Origin: G963665405 sp963665405
GTDB taxonomy: Bacteria > Chloroflexota > Dehalococcoidia > Lucifugimonadales > G963665405
Length of the DNA stretch: 64,000 nucleotides
Assembly (NCBI GenBank): GCA_963665405.2
Contig: OY762261.2
Coordinates: 1,116,001-1,180,000 of the forward strand
Direction: 5' to 3'
Shown: positions 1 to 8,721 of the stretch, piece by piece
How positions within the stretch are numbered: the first letter of the stretch is position 1
How the letters are laid out: every line of letters begins with the position of its first letter
Notes under the pieces: model-generated
What the model was told of the DNA's origin: nothing
Seen by the model: the letters and a program-made list of their open reading frames with translations, nothing else
Database searches by the model: none
Made by a program: the position numbers and the translations under genes

Positions 1-592
1 CGGTAAGTCGGTGCTCTCCCAGCAGATGATATGGGGCTCTCTGTACGACGGGTTCAATGTCGTCCTGTACACGACCGAGAACACGATCAAGAGCTTCATC
101 CGTCAGATGGCCAGCCTCAGCCTCGATATATCCGACTTCCTTCTGCTGCGAAAACTGAGAATCTTTCCCGTCATGGTCTCCAAGACGAAGCTGACTCCCG
201 AGCAGGTCTTCACGGCGCTCCTGACGGACATTCAGAGGTGCGAGCCGCCCGCCCTGATCGTGGTGGACTCCCTGACCACCTTCATCACCCACACGTCCAT
301 CGAGGAGACGATGAGCTACTTCGAGGCCTGCAAGGAGCTTTGCGACGAGGGCGTCAGCGTCATCAACGTGGTGAACTCCTACGCGTTCGGACAGGCCGAG
401 CTGGCGAGGGTCCGGTCGATGTGCGACGCCCACCTCAAACTTCGGACCGAGCAGGTGGCCGACCTGCTGGTCAAGGTTCTCGAGGTGGCAAAGGTTCGCG
501 GAGCCGAGCTGAGCACCGGCAACGTGATCAGCTTCGACGTCGAGCCGATGTTGGGGATGCGGATCATCCCGATTTCGAAAGTCAGCGTTTAG
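1..592 (+). CDS. flaH: Archaellum-type ATPase FlaH/ArlH (5' truncated by window)
   Basis: RecA-like KaiC-family ATPase that in archaea sits under the archaellum motor and works with FlaI and FlaJ. The reading frame is already open at base 2, and its first codons encode GKS, the end of the Walker A loop, so the true start lies left of the window. The GTG at 11 is internal. A Walker B-like segment (ALIVVDSL) lies about 85-90 residues further on. The gene is followed 36 bases later by flaI and then flaJ, the order seen in archaellum operons, which supports this identity over a generic KaiC protein. Confidence 0.85.
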   Translation, partial: GKSVLSQQMIWGSLYDGFNVVLYTTENTIKSFIRQMASLSLDISDFLLLRKLRIFPVMVSKTKLTPEQVFTALLTDIQRCEPPALIVVDSLTTFITHTSIEETMSYFEACKELCDEGVSVINVVNSYAFGQAELARVRSMCDAHLKLRTEQVADLLVKVLEVAKVRGAELSTGNVISFDVEPMLGMRIIPISKVSV

Positions 593-628
593 CCCGGCCG
601 CCGAATACAGTCAGGAGGAACTCTACCA

Positions 629-2368
629 GTGTCCAAGATCACCCTGCCGTTCGAGGTCGAGGAGGCGGAGGGGAAGCACGAGGGCGACCCGTTTGCCTGC
701 ACCCTCTACAAGATGCTTCCCGAGCCCATGCAGGAGCAGACGAAGGAAGCCGTCTACCTTCTCGAATACCTGCACATGATACCCGTCAACCAGTTCGGGA
801 TACCCGAATACCACCCGACGCTGTCCAGGGGCCTGGGAGACCTGGACTCGACCAACCTGATATATCCCGTGGAGGGGGGCCTCTTCGTCCACGTGATCGA
901 CGACCCGCTGGGCGGGAGGGGCTACTACATCGCGATCGAGCCAAAGCTCAGCAATGGCATGGACGAAGGTGAGATGGTCCGCTCCTCGGAGATGGCGCTG
1001 CTGGACTACGCCATGGAGTTCGAGGGCGCCGAGACCGCTGCCGAGCAGACCGAGGTCCTCGAACGTCTCCTCGAGCAGCTCTACAAGACCCAGACCAACG
1101 ACGAAAGCGGACTTCGCGGCACGATCCGAAAGCTGATCAGCAAGACCTCCAAGCGGAACACTCAGCTGTTGGACGGCGACCTGCGGGTCCTCAAATACAT
1201 CATGGTCCGGGACAAGATCGGTATCGGCATTCTGGAGCCGATGATAAGGGACATCTACATCGAGGACATCAGCTGCAGCGGTCTCGGCTCGCTGTTCATC
1301 GAGCACAAGATATTCTCGAGCCTCCGCACCGGGTTCGAGTTCAACAACGCTACGGAGCTCGATGAGTTCGTGCTACGCCTATCCGAGCGCGTCAAGAAGC
1401 CGGTCACCTTCCGTAACCCGATCGTGGACGCGAGCCTCCCGGACGGCTCTCGAATCAACATCGTCTATGGAGAGGACGTGTCGAAGCGGGGCAGCAACTT
1501 CACCATACGTAAGTTTGCCGAAACTCCTCTGAGCATCCTGGAGCTCATCGACTTCAAGAGCATCGACTACATCATGGCCGCCTACCTCTCGCTGATCATC
1601 GGAGAGGGGATGAACGTGTTCGTCTCCGGAGAGACGGCGTCCGGCAAGACGACGCTCCTCAACGCCCTCAACGTGTTCATACACCCGGACGCCAAGGTAG
1701 TGTCCGTCGAGGACACGCCCGAGCTCGCCGTCCCTCACCCCAACTGGATCAGGGAGGTCACCAGGCCGGCCAAGCCCGGCCAGGAGGCGGCAGGTGTGGG
1801 CATGTTCGATCTACTGAAAGCAGCCCTTCGTCAGCGTCCAAACGAGATCCTGATCGGGGAGATTCGCGGAGAGGAGGGACTGATCGCTTTTGGCGCCATG
1901 CAGACCGGCCACGCGGTAATGGCGACGTTCCACGCCTCTACCGTGGAGAAGCTCATCCAGAGGCTGACCGGCGCCCCGATCCTCGTTCCCAAGGCCTACA
2001 TCGACAACCTCAACGTCGTAGTGATCCAGACCTCGGTGACCCTTCCGAACGGCAAGGCGGGCCGCCGAGCCGTGAGCATCAACGAGATCGTGGGGTACGA
2101 CTCGGCCAGCGACTCCTTCTCCTTCGTGGAGGTGTTCCGCTGGGACCCCATCAAGGACGTCTTCGAGTTCTCCGGCAATATGAACAGCTACATGATGGAG
2201 CAGAGGATCGCCCCTAAGAAGGGCATCCCGAGCCATAAGAAGAGGCAGATCTATGGGCTTCTAACCAAGAGGGCCCGGGTTTTGGAGAAGCTGTCGCAGA
2301 ACAATGTCAAGGACTTCAATGAATTTTACCGGGTTATTGCCAAAGCTCAGAGGGAAGGCATCTTCTAG
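629..2368 (+). CDS. flaI: Archaellum assembly/rotation ATPase FlaI/ArlI (type II/IV secretion ATPase)
   Basis: Cytoplasmic hexameric ATPase of the type IV filament superfamily, predicted to power assembly and possibly rotation of an archaellum-like filament. The protein has 579 residues. Walker A (GETASGKTT) lies near 334-342, Walker B (ILIGEIRG) near 408 and the His-box TFHAST near 433. The N-terminal third is the long extension typical of FlaI/GspE2 proteins. Start: GTG at 629 with AGGAGG ten bases upstream. It overlaps flaJ at its 3' end, so the two are probably translationally coupled. A Tad-type CpaF ATPase is the main alternative, but the flaH neighbour favours FlaI. Confidence 0.88.
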   Translation: MSKITLPFEVEEAEGKHEGDPFACTLYKMLPEPMQEQTKEAVYLLEYLHMIPVNQFGIPEYHPTLSRGLGDLDSTNLIYPVEGGLFVHVIDDPLGGRGYYIAIEPKLSNGMDEGEMVRSSEMALLDYAMEFEGAETAAEQTEVLERLLEQLYKTQTNDESGLRGTIRKLISKTSKRNTQLLDGDLRVLKYIMVRDKIGIGILEPMIRDIYIEDISCSGLGSLFIEHKIFSSLRTGFEFNNATELDEFVLRLSERVKKPVTFRNPIVDASLPDGSRINIVYGEDVSKRGSNFTIRKFAETPLSILELIDFKSIDYIMAAYLSLIIGEGMNVFVSGETASGKTTLLNALNVFIHPDAKVVSVEDTPELAVPHPNWIREVTRPAKPGQEAAGVGMFDLLKAALRQRPNEILIGEIRGEEGLIAFGAMQTGHAVMATFHASTVEKLIQRLTGAPILVPKAYIDNLNVVVIQTSVTLPNGKAGRRAVSINEIVGYDSASDSFSFVEVFRWDPIKDVFEFSGNMNSYMMEQRIAPKKGIPSHKKRQIYGLLTKRARVLEKLSQNNVKDFNEFYRVIAKAQREGIF

Positions 2369-3893
2369 CCACTCCCAGAGCGAGCCCGAGAGCAAGCAAG
2401 CGAAGAAGAGGACCAAGGCCTCCGAGCGGACGCTCAAGTTCGATCTCTTTGCCCAGCTCTCGTATATGGCTTCCGTGGCGACCGCGGGCGTCTCGCGGTC
2501 GGGTCTGTTCGAGTACGCCGCGCAGGTTCCCTACTCGACGGGAGCCTATTTCCACGACATCCACATCATGGCGCGGAAGCTGAACATCGACTACGCCGAG
2601 GCCTGCCGGATGAAGGCCGACCAGACCACGGCTCAGGACGTCAGGGGCTTCCTCCTGAGAATGGCCGGATCGCTGGCCTCTGGGGAGGACGAGGCCGAGT
2701 TCCTCAGCCGCGAGGCTGAGGAACTCGGAGAGATGTACGGCAAGCAGTACGAACGCCAGATCGAGTCGCTGAAGAAGTGGACCGACGCCTACGTGGCACT
2801 CGTCGTGGCGGCCGGCCTCATAGTGATCGTGACGTTCATCTCGATGATGATCTACGAGGTAGGCGTCGCCTTCATCGCCGGCGTCGCGCTCGCGATGGTC
2901 GGGGCCACGGGTCTCGGGACCTGGATCATCTACGTCAGCTCACCCAGGGAGACCAAAACCAGGATCACCGGGCCCAGCTCTCGTGATCAGCTCATGGCTA
3001 CGAAGCTGTTCAAGATCTGCGTGCCTCTCGCGTTCGCCGTTAGCATGACACTGCTGGTGTTTGGTATGGACCTGGGGTGGGTGTTGATGATCGCGGCCGC
3101 GATCGTTGCGCCGCCCGGCTACTTCATCAACAGAGACGACGCCCGAGTCACCAAGAAGGATGCCGACGTGGCGACGATGGTCAGGGTGATAGGCGGAGTA
3201 GCCTCCGCGGTCGGAACCACCGTCGGCGACTCGCTGACCAAGATCGACCGGCGCTCCATGGGCGCCCTCATGCCGGAGGTCACGCTCCTTCGATACCGTC
3301 TGAAGGCCGGGATCGAGCCAAACCTCTGTTGGGACACCCTGGTGAACGAAGCGGGAAGCGAGCTGATCGAGCGGACCATCCAGATGTTCTGGGACCCGAT
3401 CTCGTTTGGCGGAGAGCCCGGCAAGGTCGGGAACTCCGCGGCCCTGTTCGCGTCCAAGATCACCTTTCTCAGGGCCAACCGGGCCATGGTGGCGGCGAGC
3501 TTCCGTTGGCTCACCATGCCCCTTCACATAGCCCTCGTATCCATCCTGGCGTTCATCGTTGAGGTAATGGGGCTCTTCTCCCAGGGCCTCCAGACGGACG
3601 CCGGTCTTCTGCAGGAGGCCACAAGCTCGTCCGCTGCCAGTCAGGCCTTCTCAGCCAGCTCCGCGTTTACGTTTGGCCAGGTGAACCTTCAGGTCGTGAG
3701 TATCCTGACAACCGCGGTGATTCTGGTGCTGACCATCGCCAACGCCTTTGCGCCCAAGGGGGCCGAGGGCGGGCACAGCTACAAACTGGTCTTCAACCTG
3801 GCCATCACGATGGTGATCTCCGGGTTCCTGATGCTCGCGGTGCCCAAGATGGCCAACTCGATATTCGAAACGATCACCGACATATCGCCCTAA
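2319..3893 (+). CDS. flaJ: Archaellum membrane platform protein FlaJ/ArlJ
   Basis: Polytopic inner-membrane platform on which FlaI acts (T2SSF/GspF-like fold). About 524 residues, with a charged N-terminus (KQAKKRTKASERTLKFD). Hydrophobic segments lie near residues 156-203 (two), 236-275 (two), 395-420, 450-475 and 490-510, with large cytoplasmic loops between, as in archaeal FlaJ. ATG 2319 is chosen because AAGGA lies just upstream. ATG 2304 in the same frame is possible. Either start lies inside flaI, giving a 50-65 base overlap. No filament (archaellin/pilin) gene is visible in the window. Confidence 0.85.
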   Translation: MNFTGLLPKLRGKASSSHSQSEPESKQAKKRTKASERTLKFDLFAQLSYMASVATAGVSRSGLFEYAAQVPYSTGAYFHDIHIMARKLNIDYAEACRMKADQTTAQDVRGFLLRMAGSLASGEDEAEFLSREAEELGEMYGKQYERQIESLKKWTDAYVALVVAAGLIVIVTFISMMIYEVGVAFIAGVALAMVGATGLGTWIIYVSSPRETKTRITGPSSRDQLMATKLFKICVPLAFAVSMTLLVFGMDLGWVLMIAAAIVAPPGYFINRDDARVTKKDADVATMVRVIGGVASAVGTTVGDSLTKIDRRSMGALMPEVTLLRYRLKAGIEPNLCWDTLVNEAGSELIERTIQMFWDPISFGGEPGKVGNSAALFASKITFLRANRAMVAASFRWLTMPLHIALVSILAFIVEVMGLFSQGLQTDAGLLQEATSSSAASQAFSASSAFTFGQVNLQVVSILTTAVILVLTIANAFAPKGAEGGHSYKLVFNLAITMVISGFLMLAVPKMANSIFETITDISP

Positions 3894-3915
3894 GAGCGAG
3901 TGAGGAGGCGCAGCC

Positions 3916-4296
3916 ATGAAGCTACGCGGCAAATGCAAGAAGGAGAAGGACGAGTCCGAGACGCTCGTCATGGACAACGAGGAAGCGGCCACGGCCGTGC
4001 TCGAAGCGGAGACGCCTCCACCGGAGACAGCGGATAGCGTGGACTCGGTCGCTGCGGCCGATGAGCCGGTAGCGGCCGCAGCCGCACCCGAAGGGGCACC
4101 CGAGCCGGCCGGCGACACGGCGTCCCCCGCCGAGCCGGAGCTCCTGGACGACCTCATGGACATCTTCACCTCGGAAGAGGAGGAGGACGCCGAGCTATCT
4201 TCGAGGACTGAAGACCTTGAAGAGATCAGCATGGAGGCCCTCTTGTCCGAGGCGCGCGATGTCGCCGTCAGGATTCGGGAGGCCGCGAGTCCATAA
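3916..4296 (+). CDS. Small acidic protein at end of flaHIJ operon, function unknown
   Basis: 126-residue protein with a basic first 14 residues (MKLRGKCKKEKDES), an Ala/Pro/Glu-rich low-complexity middle, and an acidic C-terminal third (DDLMDIFTSEEEEDAEL) ending in a likely amphipathic helix around residues 100-122. No signal peptide or membrane segment. GAGGAGG lies upstream of the ATG and the gene starts 22 bases after flaJ, so it is probably cotranscribed. By position it could be an accessory or motor-adaptor protein, as the FlaC/D/E genes are in euryarchaea, but there is no sequence proof. I do not recognise the family. Confidence 0.7.
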   Translation: MKLRGKCKKEKDESETLVMDNEEAATAVLEAETPPPETADSVDSVAAADEPVAAAAAPEGAPEPAGDTASPAEPELLDDLMDIFTSEEEEDAELSSRTEDLEEISMEALLSEARDVAVRIREAASP

Positions 4297-4366
4297 TCTG
4301 AGCCATCCCCGAACAAGGGCCCCTCACGTGAAGCGATGCACGATGACAGGCGAGGAGGGTGTTCGG

Positions 4367-4627
4367 ATGACGATCGCGAAAGCTGAAGACGTGGGCCATC
4401 AGGTGGCGAGGCCGTCCGATCGGCCGGAGGTGGTGGCCGCGAGGATGAACCACGACCTCAACAACCCGCTGGCGGCCATCATAGTGGTGGCCGAAGTGCT
4501 CCTGCGGAGCGAAGACATCGAGCCGCACGTCCGGGGCCGGGTCGAGACTATACTCGCCCAGGCGCGAAAGGCAGCCTCGGTAGCGCAAGATCTTCGCTCG
4601 CTCATGCTGGACGAGTTGGCCAGCTAG
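4367..4627 (+). CDS. DHp-only protein: histidine-kinase dimerisation domain without ATPase domain
   Basis: 86 residues. The centre is an H-box (NHDLNNPLAAI, His about residue 29) followed by a second long helix ending in LRSLMLDEL. This is the two-helix hairpin that forms the HisKA/DHp dimerisation and phosphotransfer domain. There is no HATPase_c domain and no room for one, because the stop overlaps the end of the opposing gene by 4 bases. ATG 4367 is preferred over ATG 4343 because GAGGAGGG lies 8 bases upstream. It could act as a phosphotransfer protein, or as a dominant regulator of a full kinase. Confidence 0.6.
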   Translation: MTIAKAEDVGHQVARPSDRPEVVAARMNHDLNNPLAAIIVVAEVLLRSEDIEPHVRGRVETILAQARKAASVAQDLRSLMLDELAS

Positions 4628-5361
4628 TCTGCGTCTCCACACAGGGCACCCAGGACGGCGACACCCTGTCGGGCCGCCGTCCGAACGGAGGCGAGCCGGC
4701 TGCGTATGTCGGGCTCGGTTACCAGCCAGTTGAGCACCTCGACGTTGGTCGAGACCATCGTGAGCAGGTTTCTCAGGTCGTGTTCCGCCTGCCGCCTGGA
4801 GGGCCGCTGACGCCTATGACGTTGGGGGCCGGCCTCCGCGGCTCGATATATGGTCACGACCGCCTTCGCGCCGCTTCCCGGAAACCCGTAGAGAAATCTG
4901 CTGAACGAGAGACGGAGGGGCGGCCCGGCCTGACTCTCCAGCACGAAGGCTCCCGACGCATGGCCGGCCGAGAGGCATTGACCCCAGGTGGCGAACAGCT
5001 CGTCGATCGGCGCCCGTTCCCCAGACAGGGTCTCCCACCAGGGTCCGAAGGATCCGCCGGGTTCGAAGTCGAAGAGCGTGCACCACGCGCCGTTCACGTA
5101 GACGACGTGTCCGTCGGGCTGTGCGATCTCGACCGCGTCACCGGATGACTCCAGGGCGCAGAGGAGGAGGCCGACGTCAAGCTGCAGGCCGGACTCTGGC
5201 GGCTTCTCCTCGGGCCGGCTCGCCCAGAGTGAGCCGTCAGAGGGTTTGGCAGGCGTCTCACCCGGCTTGGCGAAGCTGCGACTCCCCACCGGACGCACCC
5301 CCGATCGGGACAGGTTCGTCCGCTCGCCGGTACCGGCCAGATCGGCTAGCTGCTCAGCCAT
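4624..5361 (-). CDS. PAS domain plus DHp-like helix pair, no kinase ATPase domain
   Basis: 245 residues. The first 60 are polar and low-complexity. Residues about 65-175 look like a PAS sensor (SSGDAVEIAQPDGHVVYVN, then a beta-rich section). The last 55 hold an H-box-like helix (AEHDLRNLLTMVSTNVEVL, His 194) and a second helix. As in the convergent neighbour, the catalytic ATPase domain is absent. Start: ATG with GGAGGAG upstream. The two genes converge with a 4-base overlap and probably belong to one signalling module, possibly feeding the archaellum. That link rests on position only. Confidence 0.6.
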   Translation of the reverse strand: MAEQLADLAGTGERTNLSRSGVRPVGSRSFAKPGETPAKPSDGSLWASRPEEKPPESGLQLDVGLLLCALESSGDAVEIAQPDGHVVYVNGAWCTLFDFEPGGSFGPWWETLSGERAPIDELFATWGQCLSAGHASGAFVLESQAGPPLRLSFSRFLYGFPGSGAKAVVTIYRAAEAGPQRHRRQRPSRRQAEHDLRNLLTMVSTNVEVLNWLVTEPDIRSRLASVRTAARQGVAVLGALCGDAD

Positions 5362-5810
5362 CTGCGCTCCTCCTACCCGTCAATCAGGCAACGTACAACC
5401 GGGCGTCCACGGCAGGGGAGTCGCGTCCGACTGCGCTTTGGGAGTATCATAGGCTGCCGCCCGGCGCTATTTTTCTTGTCGCCGTCTTGGAGTTTTCTTA
5501 AACGATGGTTACTCAGGTTTCTTTGATGATAAAGCTAGCGTAACCCAGTGCAACCGCAGTTCGGCCCGGTTTCCCTGCCGGGAACGGGCGGGCACCGCCC
5601 TACCCATTCGGGGGGGCCTCCATTTTCCATGCCTCGGCTGGCCTTCCCATGTCCCGACCGTGCAGTCACGCTGGGAGGGCGCTCCATAGAGCGAGTCGAT
5701 GCCGTGTTTCGGCAGCTTGACTGGATCAACGGGCCATAATACCCTAGGCGTTGAGTTGGCAGTCTCTAGACTGCCGGGGCCATACCGCAGTGGGAGTAGA
5801 GGTCATCGCG
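5362..5810. other. Intergenic region, no gene seen
   Basis: About 450 bases between the divergent PAS protein and the D-glutamate cyclase gene. It has an unusually AT-rich patch at 5468-5535. Short ORFs here have no recognisable features. TTGACT at 5717 and TAATAC at 5737 resemble promoter hexamers, but their 14-base spacing is too short to call with confidence. Confidence 0.5.
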
Positions 5811-6605
5811 ATGCAGGTTGCCACGCTACCCGAGAGTCCCGGAGCTCTGCGGGAGCTCATTCGCAGGGGCGAGCTGACCCAGACGACGGCCGGAATGGCT
5901 CCGGGGCACGTTCAGGCGAACCTCGTCGTGCTCCCCAGGGACCAGGCGTTCGACTTCCAGCTGTTTGCACAGCGAAACCCGAAGCCCTGTCCACTGCTGG
6001 ACGTCATAGAGGCCGGGTCGACGACGCCGTCCATCATGGCTCCGGGCGCCGACATCAGATATGACCTCGCGAAGTACCGCATCTACGTGAACGGCGAGCT
6101 TCAGGCCGAGCCCGACGACCTCTCCGAGTACTGGTCCGACGACCTCGTCTCATTCCTCCTGGGCTGCAGCTTCTCCTTCGAGTCTGCTCTGATCCGAGCC
6201 GGCATTGAGCTCCGTCACATAGCGGACTGCACCATCGTGCCGATGTACATTACGAACATCCAGACGACTCCGGCCGGCGTCTTCTCAGGACCGATGGTCG
6301 TCTCGATGCGGCCCATACCTCACGACCAGGTCGTCAGGGCGGTCCAGGTAACTTCGAGGTTTCCGGCGGTCCACGGAGCGCCGGTCCACATCGGAGACCC
6401 CGCGGTCATCGGCATCCGGGACGTCTCGAAGCCGGACCTCGGTGATCCGGCGGAGATAAGGGACGGCGACGTGCCGGTCTTCTGGGCGTGCGGCGTCACC
6501 CCTCAGGCGGTGGCCATGAGTTCCAAGCCGCCTCTGATGATCACCCACTCGCCCGGGTACATGTTCATTACGGACAAGAGAGACGAAGACCTGGCGGCCC
6601 TGTAG
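5811..6605 (+). CDS. D-glutamate cyclase family protein (DUF1445 / UPF0317)
   Basis: 264 residues with the DUF1445 signature: an N-terminal helix SPGALRELIRRGELTQTTAG, the conserved MAPGHVQANLVVLPRDQAFDF-type block (here residues about 28-50), a CSFSFESAL segment and a C-terminal THSPGYMFITD. Family members convert D-glutamate to 5-oxo-D-proline (shown for mammalian DGLUCY). ATG 5811 is chosen because homologous sequence begins there. The longer frame from 5751 reads through non-conserved bases. The next gene on the same strand (6951) encodes the other half of DGLUCY, DUF4392. Both halves are therefore present as separate genes. Confidence 0.82.
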   Translation: MQVATLPESPGALRELIRRGELTQTTAGMAPGHVQANLVVLPRDQAFDFQLFAQRNPKPCPLLDVIEAGSTTPSIMAPGADIRYDLAKYRIYVNGELQAEPDDLSEYWSDDLVSFLLGCSFSFESALIRAGIELRHIADCTIVPMYITNIQTTPAGVFSGPMVVSMRPIPHDQVVRAVQVTSRFPAVHGAPVHIGDPAVIGIRDVSKPDLGDPAEIRDGDVPVFWACGVTPQAVAMSSKPPLMITHSPGYMFITDKRDEDLAAL

Positions 6606-6812
6606 ACCTCGCGGCCCGGGCGCTTACCGAGGACGTACATACGGGAGCCTGACCTCGCATACCGTCCGTATCCTGAACGGCGTGGCAATTGAACGATTGG
6701 TGGCGGTAGCCCGCGAACCCACTTCGGGTGAACAGAGAGGACCCCTCCCTAGAAGGAATGACGGCCACGCCAGGCGATGTGTGGCCCGACGACCCTGGAC
6801 ACGCGGCGTCAT

Positions 6813-6893
6813 GGGGGTTCCAGAGGGGGCGTCGCCCCCTTTTCGGGCTTTAGGGTGTCCCCACCCCTCGGGCGGGTGGGAGGGCCGGAGACC
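6813..6893 (+). repeat. Family B two-hairpin intergenic repeat, copy 1
   Basis: Contains AGGGGGCGTCGCCCCCT (first hairpin), then AGGGTGTCCCC and a CCACCCCTCGGGCGGGTGGG segment. It shares layout with copies at 17011, 28052 (reverse) and 29808. It fills most of the 345-base gap between the two D-glutamate cyclase genes. Confidence 0.8.
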
Positions 6894-6950
6894 GTCGGTT
6901 TAGTGGGTGCGCGGACGGATTTCGTCTTTCCGCATGATAAGGAGAAGCCC

Positions 6951-7796
6951 ATGTCCATCGAAGACATCGTCCTGGACCGAGACCGCAGAGGCATCACAGC
7001 CCTCAGGCCGCATCTCCCGGAAGACTTCTGCGACCAGGCGGCGGGTCTGATACTAGACAATCCTGGAACCGCGTTCATCGTCACCGGATTCTACATACTC
7101 GGCGCCGCTACGGAGACCGACGGTCCGCCGGGCGCGATCGTCATGGGCGACGCGCTGCAGGCTCTGGGATACGAGGTCGTGTACGTCACCGACAGGTACA
7201 CTGCGCCCGTCATGACAGGCGTGATCGGCTCGCGGGCCGAGGTGGTGGACTTCCCGATCACGGACGACGAGGCTAGCAAGAGGTTCGCCGGCGAGCTGCT
7301 CGCCAAGCACAGCCCATCGGTGGCGATCGCCATCGAGCGGTGCGGCCTGACGGCCGAGGGCCACTACCGCAATATGCACGGCGACGACATCGGGGAGTAC
7401 AACGCCAGGACCGACCACCTGTTCACCGGCCATCCCGCCACGGTCGGCATAGGGGACGGCGGCAACGAGCTGGGAATGGGAAACCTGGCGTCGGTGATCG
7501 CCGACACCCCATCACTGGTCAAGATCCCCTGCGTAACGAAGGTAACGAAGCTAATCATCGCCAGCGTCTCCAACTGGGGCGGATACGGCCTGGTGGCGTC
7601 TCTGTCAAAGCTCAAGGGTCAGAACCTCCTCCCGTCGGTCGAGGCCGAGCAGGAGCTGTTGAAGCGGACGGTGAGCATGGGGGCGGTAGACGGCATGAGC
7701 CGCAAGGCCGAGAACAAGGTCGACGGCTTCACGATGGAAGAGAACAGCGAGGCCATCGAGCAGCTTCACGCCTATCTAGCAGGGCAAGGCATCTAG
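6951..7796 (+). CDS. DUF4392 protein (D-glutamate cyclase C-terminal type)
   Basis: 281 residues. The N-terminus binds no recognisable cofactor. Motifs include NPGTAFIVTGFYILGAATET, GDALQALGYEVVYVTDRY, AIERCGLTAEGHYRNMHG and GIGDGGNELGMGN (about residues 165-177), all typical of DUF4392, the domain fused C-terminally to DUF1445 in vertebrate D-glutamate cyclase. Start: ATG 6951 with AAGGAG seven bases upstream. A 345-base gap holding a family B repeat separates it from the DUF1445 gene, so cotranscription is possible but not assured. The role in D-glutamate turnover is inferred from family and pairing. Confidence 0.8.
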   Translation: MSIEDIVLDRDRRGITALRPHLPEDFCDQAAGLILDNPGTAFIVTGFYILGAATETDGPPGAIVMGDALQALGYEVVYVTDRYTAPVMTGVIGSRAEVVDFPITDDEASKRFAGELLAKHSPSVAIAIERCGLTAEGHYRNMHGDDIGEYNARTDHLFTGHPATVGIGDGGNELGMGNLASVIADTPSLVKIPCVTKVTKLIIASVSNWGGYGLVASLSKLKGQNLLPSVEAEQELLKRTVSMGAVDGMSRKAENKVDGFTMEENSEAIEQLHAYLAGQGI

Positions 7797-7818
7797 GGCC
7801 CGGTCATCGAGCGGGCGG

Positions 7819-8552
7819 CTAAGCCTCGCCCGCCATTCGAGCCGGGGCCGGCTGCTCGAGGAACCCTCTGAGTTTGGCGAGCGCCCTGCGCTGGAGCCTC
7901 GATACGTGAACCTGCGAGACCTCGATCCTCGATCCTCTCCGCTATCTGCGTCTGCGACAGATCCTGATAGAACTTGAGCACGACGATCGAACTGGGCATC
8001 CTCTCCGCCCAGCCGCTCGGACAGCGTGCCGGACCCGTCCCCGTCGTCGCCCCCAAGCATCTGGTCGAGCGATCGCGCGTCGACCGTCCGGCCGAACTCG
8101 AGGGCGTCCCGTACCTGTCTCTCCGTCAGGTGGCAGCTCTCGGCCAGCTCGGCCTCAGTCGGCCATCGGCCCAGCTGAGACGCGAGCCTCTCGGACGCCC
8201 TGCGAACGGCCAGCATGTTGCTTCGCAGCGCCCGTGGGACCTTGCACGGTCCACCGTGATCCCGAAGATAGTTCAGGATCGAGCCCAGGATCGAGCCCAG
8301 GATCCCCGGGATCGCCAGCGAGGCGAAGCTTGACCCCCGACTCGGGTCGAACTTGTCGATGGCCCTCAGGAGGCCGATCACCCCTATCTGGAACAGGTCC
8401 TCCGGCGGCTCCTTGGAGGCCCAGAACCGCCGGCTCAGCCGCCGGACCAGGGGTCCATAGCTGGAGACTATCTGCTCCCTGGGACTGGAGCTCCAGTCTG
8501 TGGCGCGGACTTCACTCGGGGCCACCGCGTGACTTACGGAAACACTGACCAT
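7819..8552 (-). pseudogene. SigB/SigF-type RNA polymerase sigma factor, frameshifted in region 4
   Basis: Regions 2 and 3 are readable in one frame from ATG 8552 (EDLFQIGVIGLLRAIDKFDP, then GRWPTEAELAESCHLTERQV). At about 7986-7992 the frame jumps to another one encoding IVVLKFYQDLSQTQIAERI. About 20 residues expected between FD and VVLKFYQDL are missing. At 7921-7934 a 7-bp tandem duplication (CTCGATC twice on +) shifts the frame again. Removing one copy restores the helix-turn-helix VSQVHVSRLQRRALAKL and a stop at 7819. A further 12-bp in-frame tandem duplication at 8274-8297 repeats GSIL in region 2. As written it cannot make an intact region 4. Confidence 0.8.
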
Positions 8553-8721
8553 GATCGCCAACTCTCCTGGGGCGCGCCAAGCGCGCCATGCCGGATTCGG
8601 TGAGAGAAGGGAAGCCCACACCCCTGGAGAGCAGGAGTCCGCAGGGCTCTCGCCGCTGGGCACAAACGATATCGTCCGGCTGCCGGACGAAACATAGGGC
8701 AGGCACATAACTGGGGCCGTC

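Noticed and set aside
5535..5739. Overlapping short ORFs on both strands in the gap before the D-glutamate cyclase gene
   Set aside because: Low-complexity Pro/Gly content, no ribosome sites and no family resemblance.
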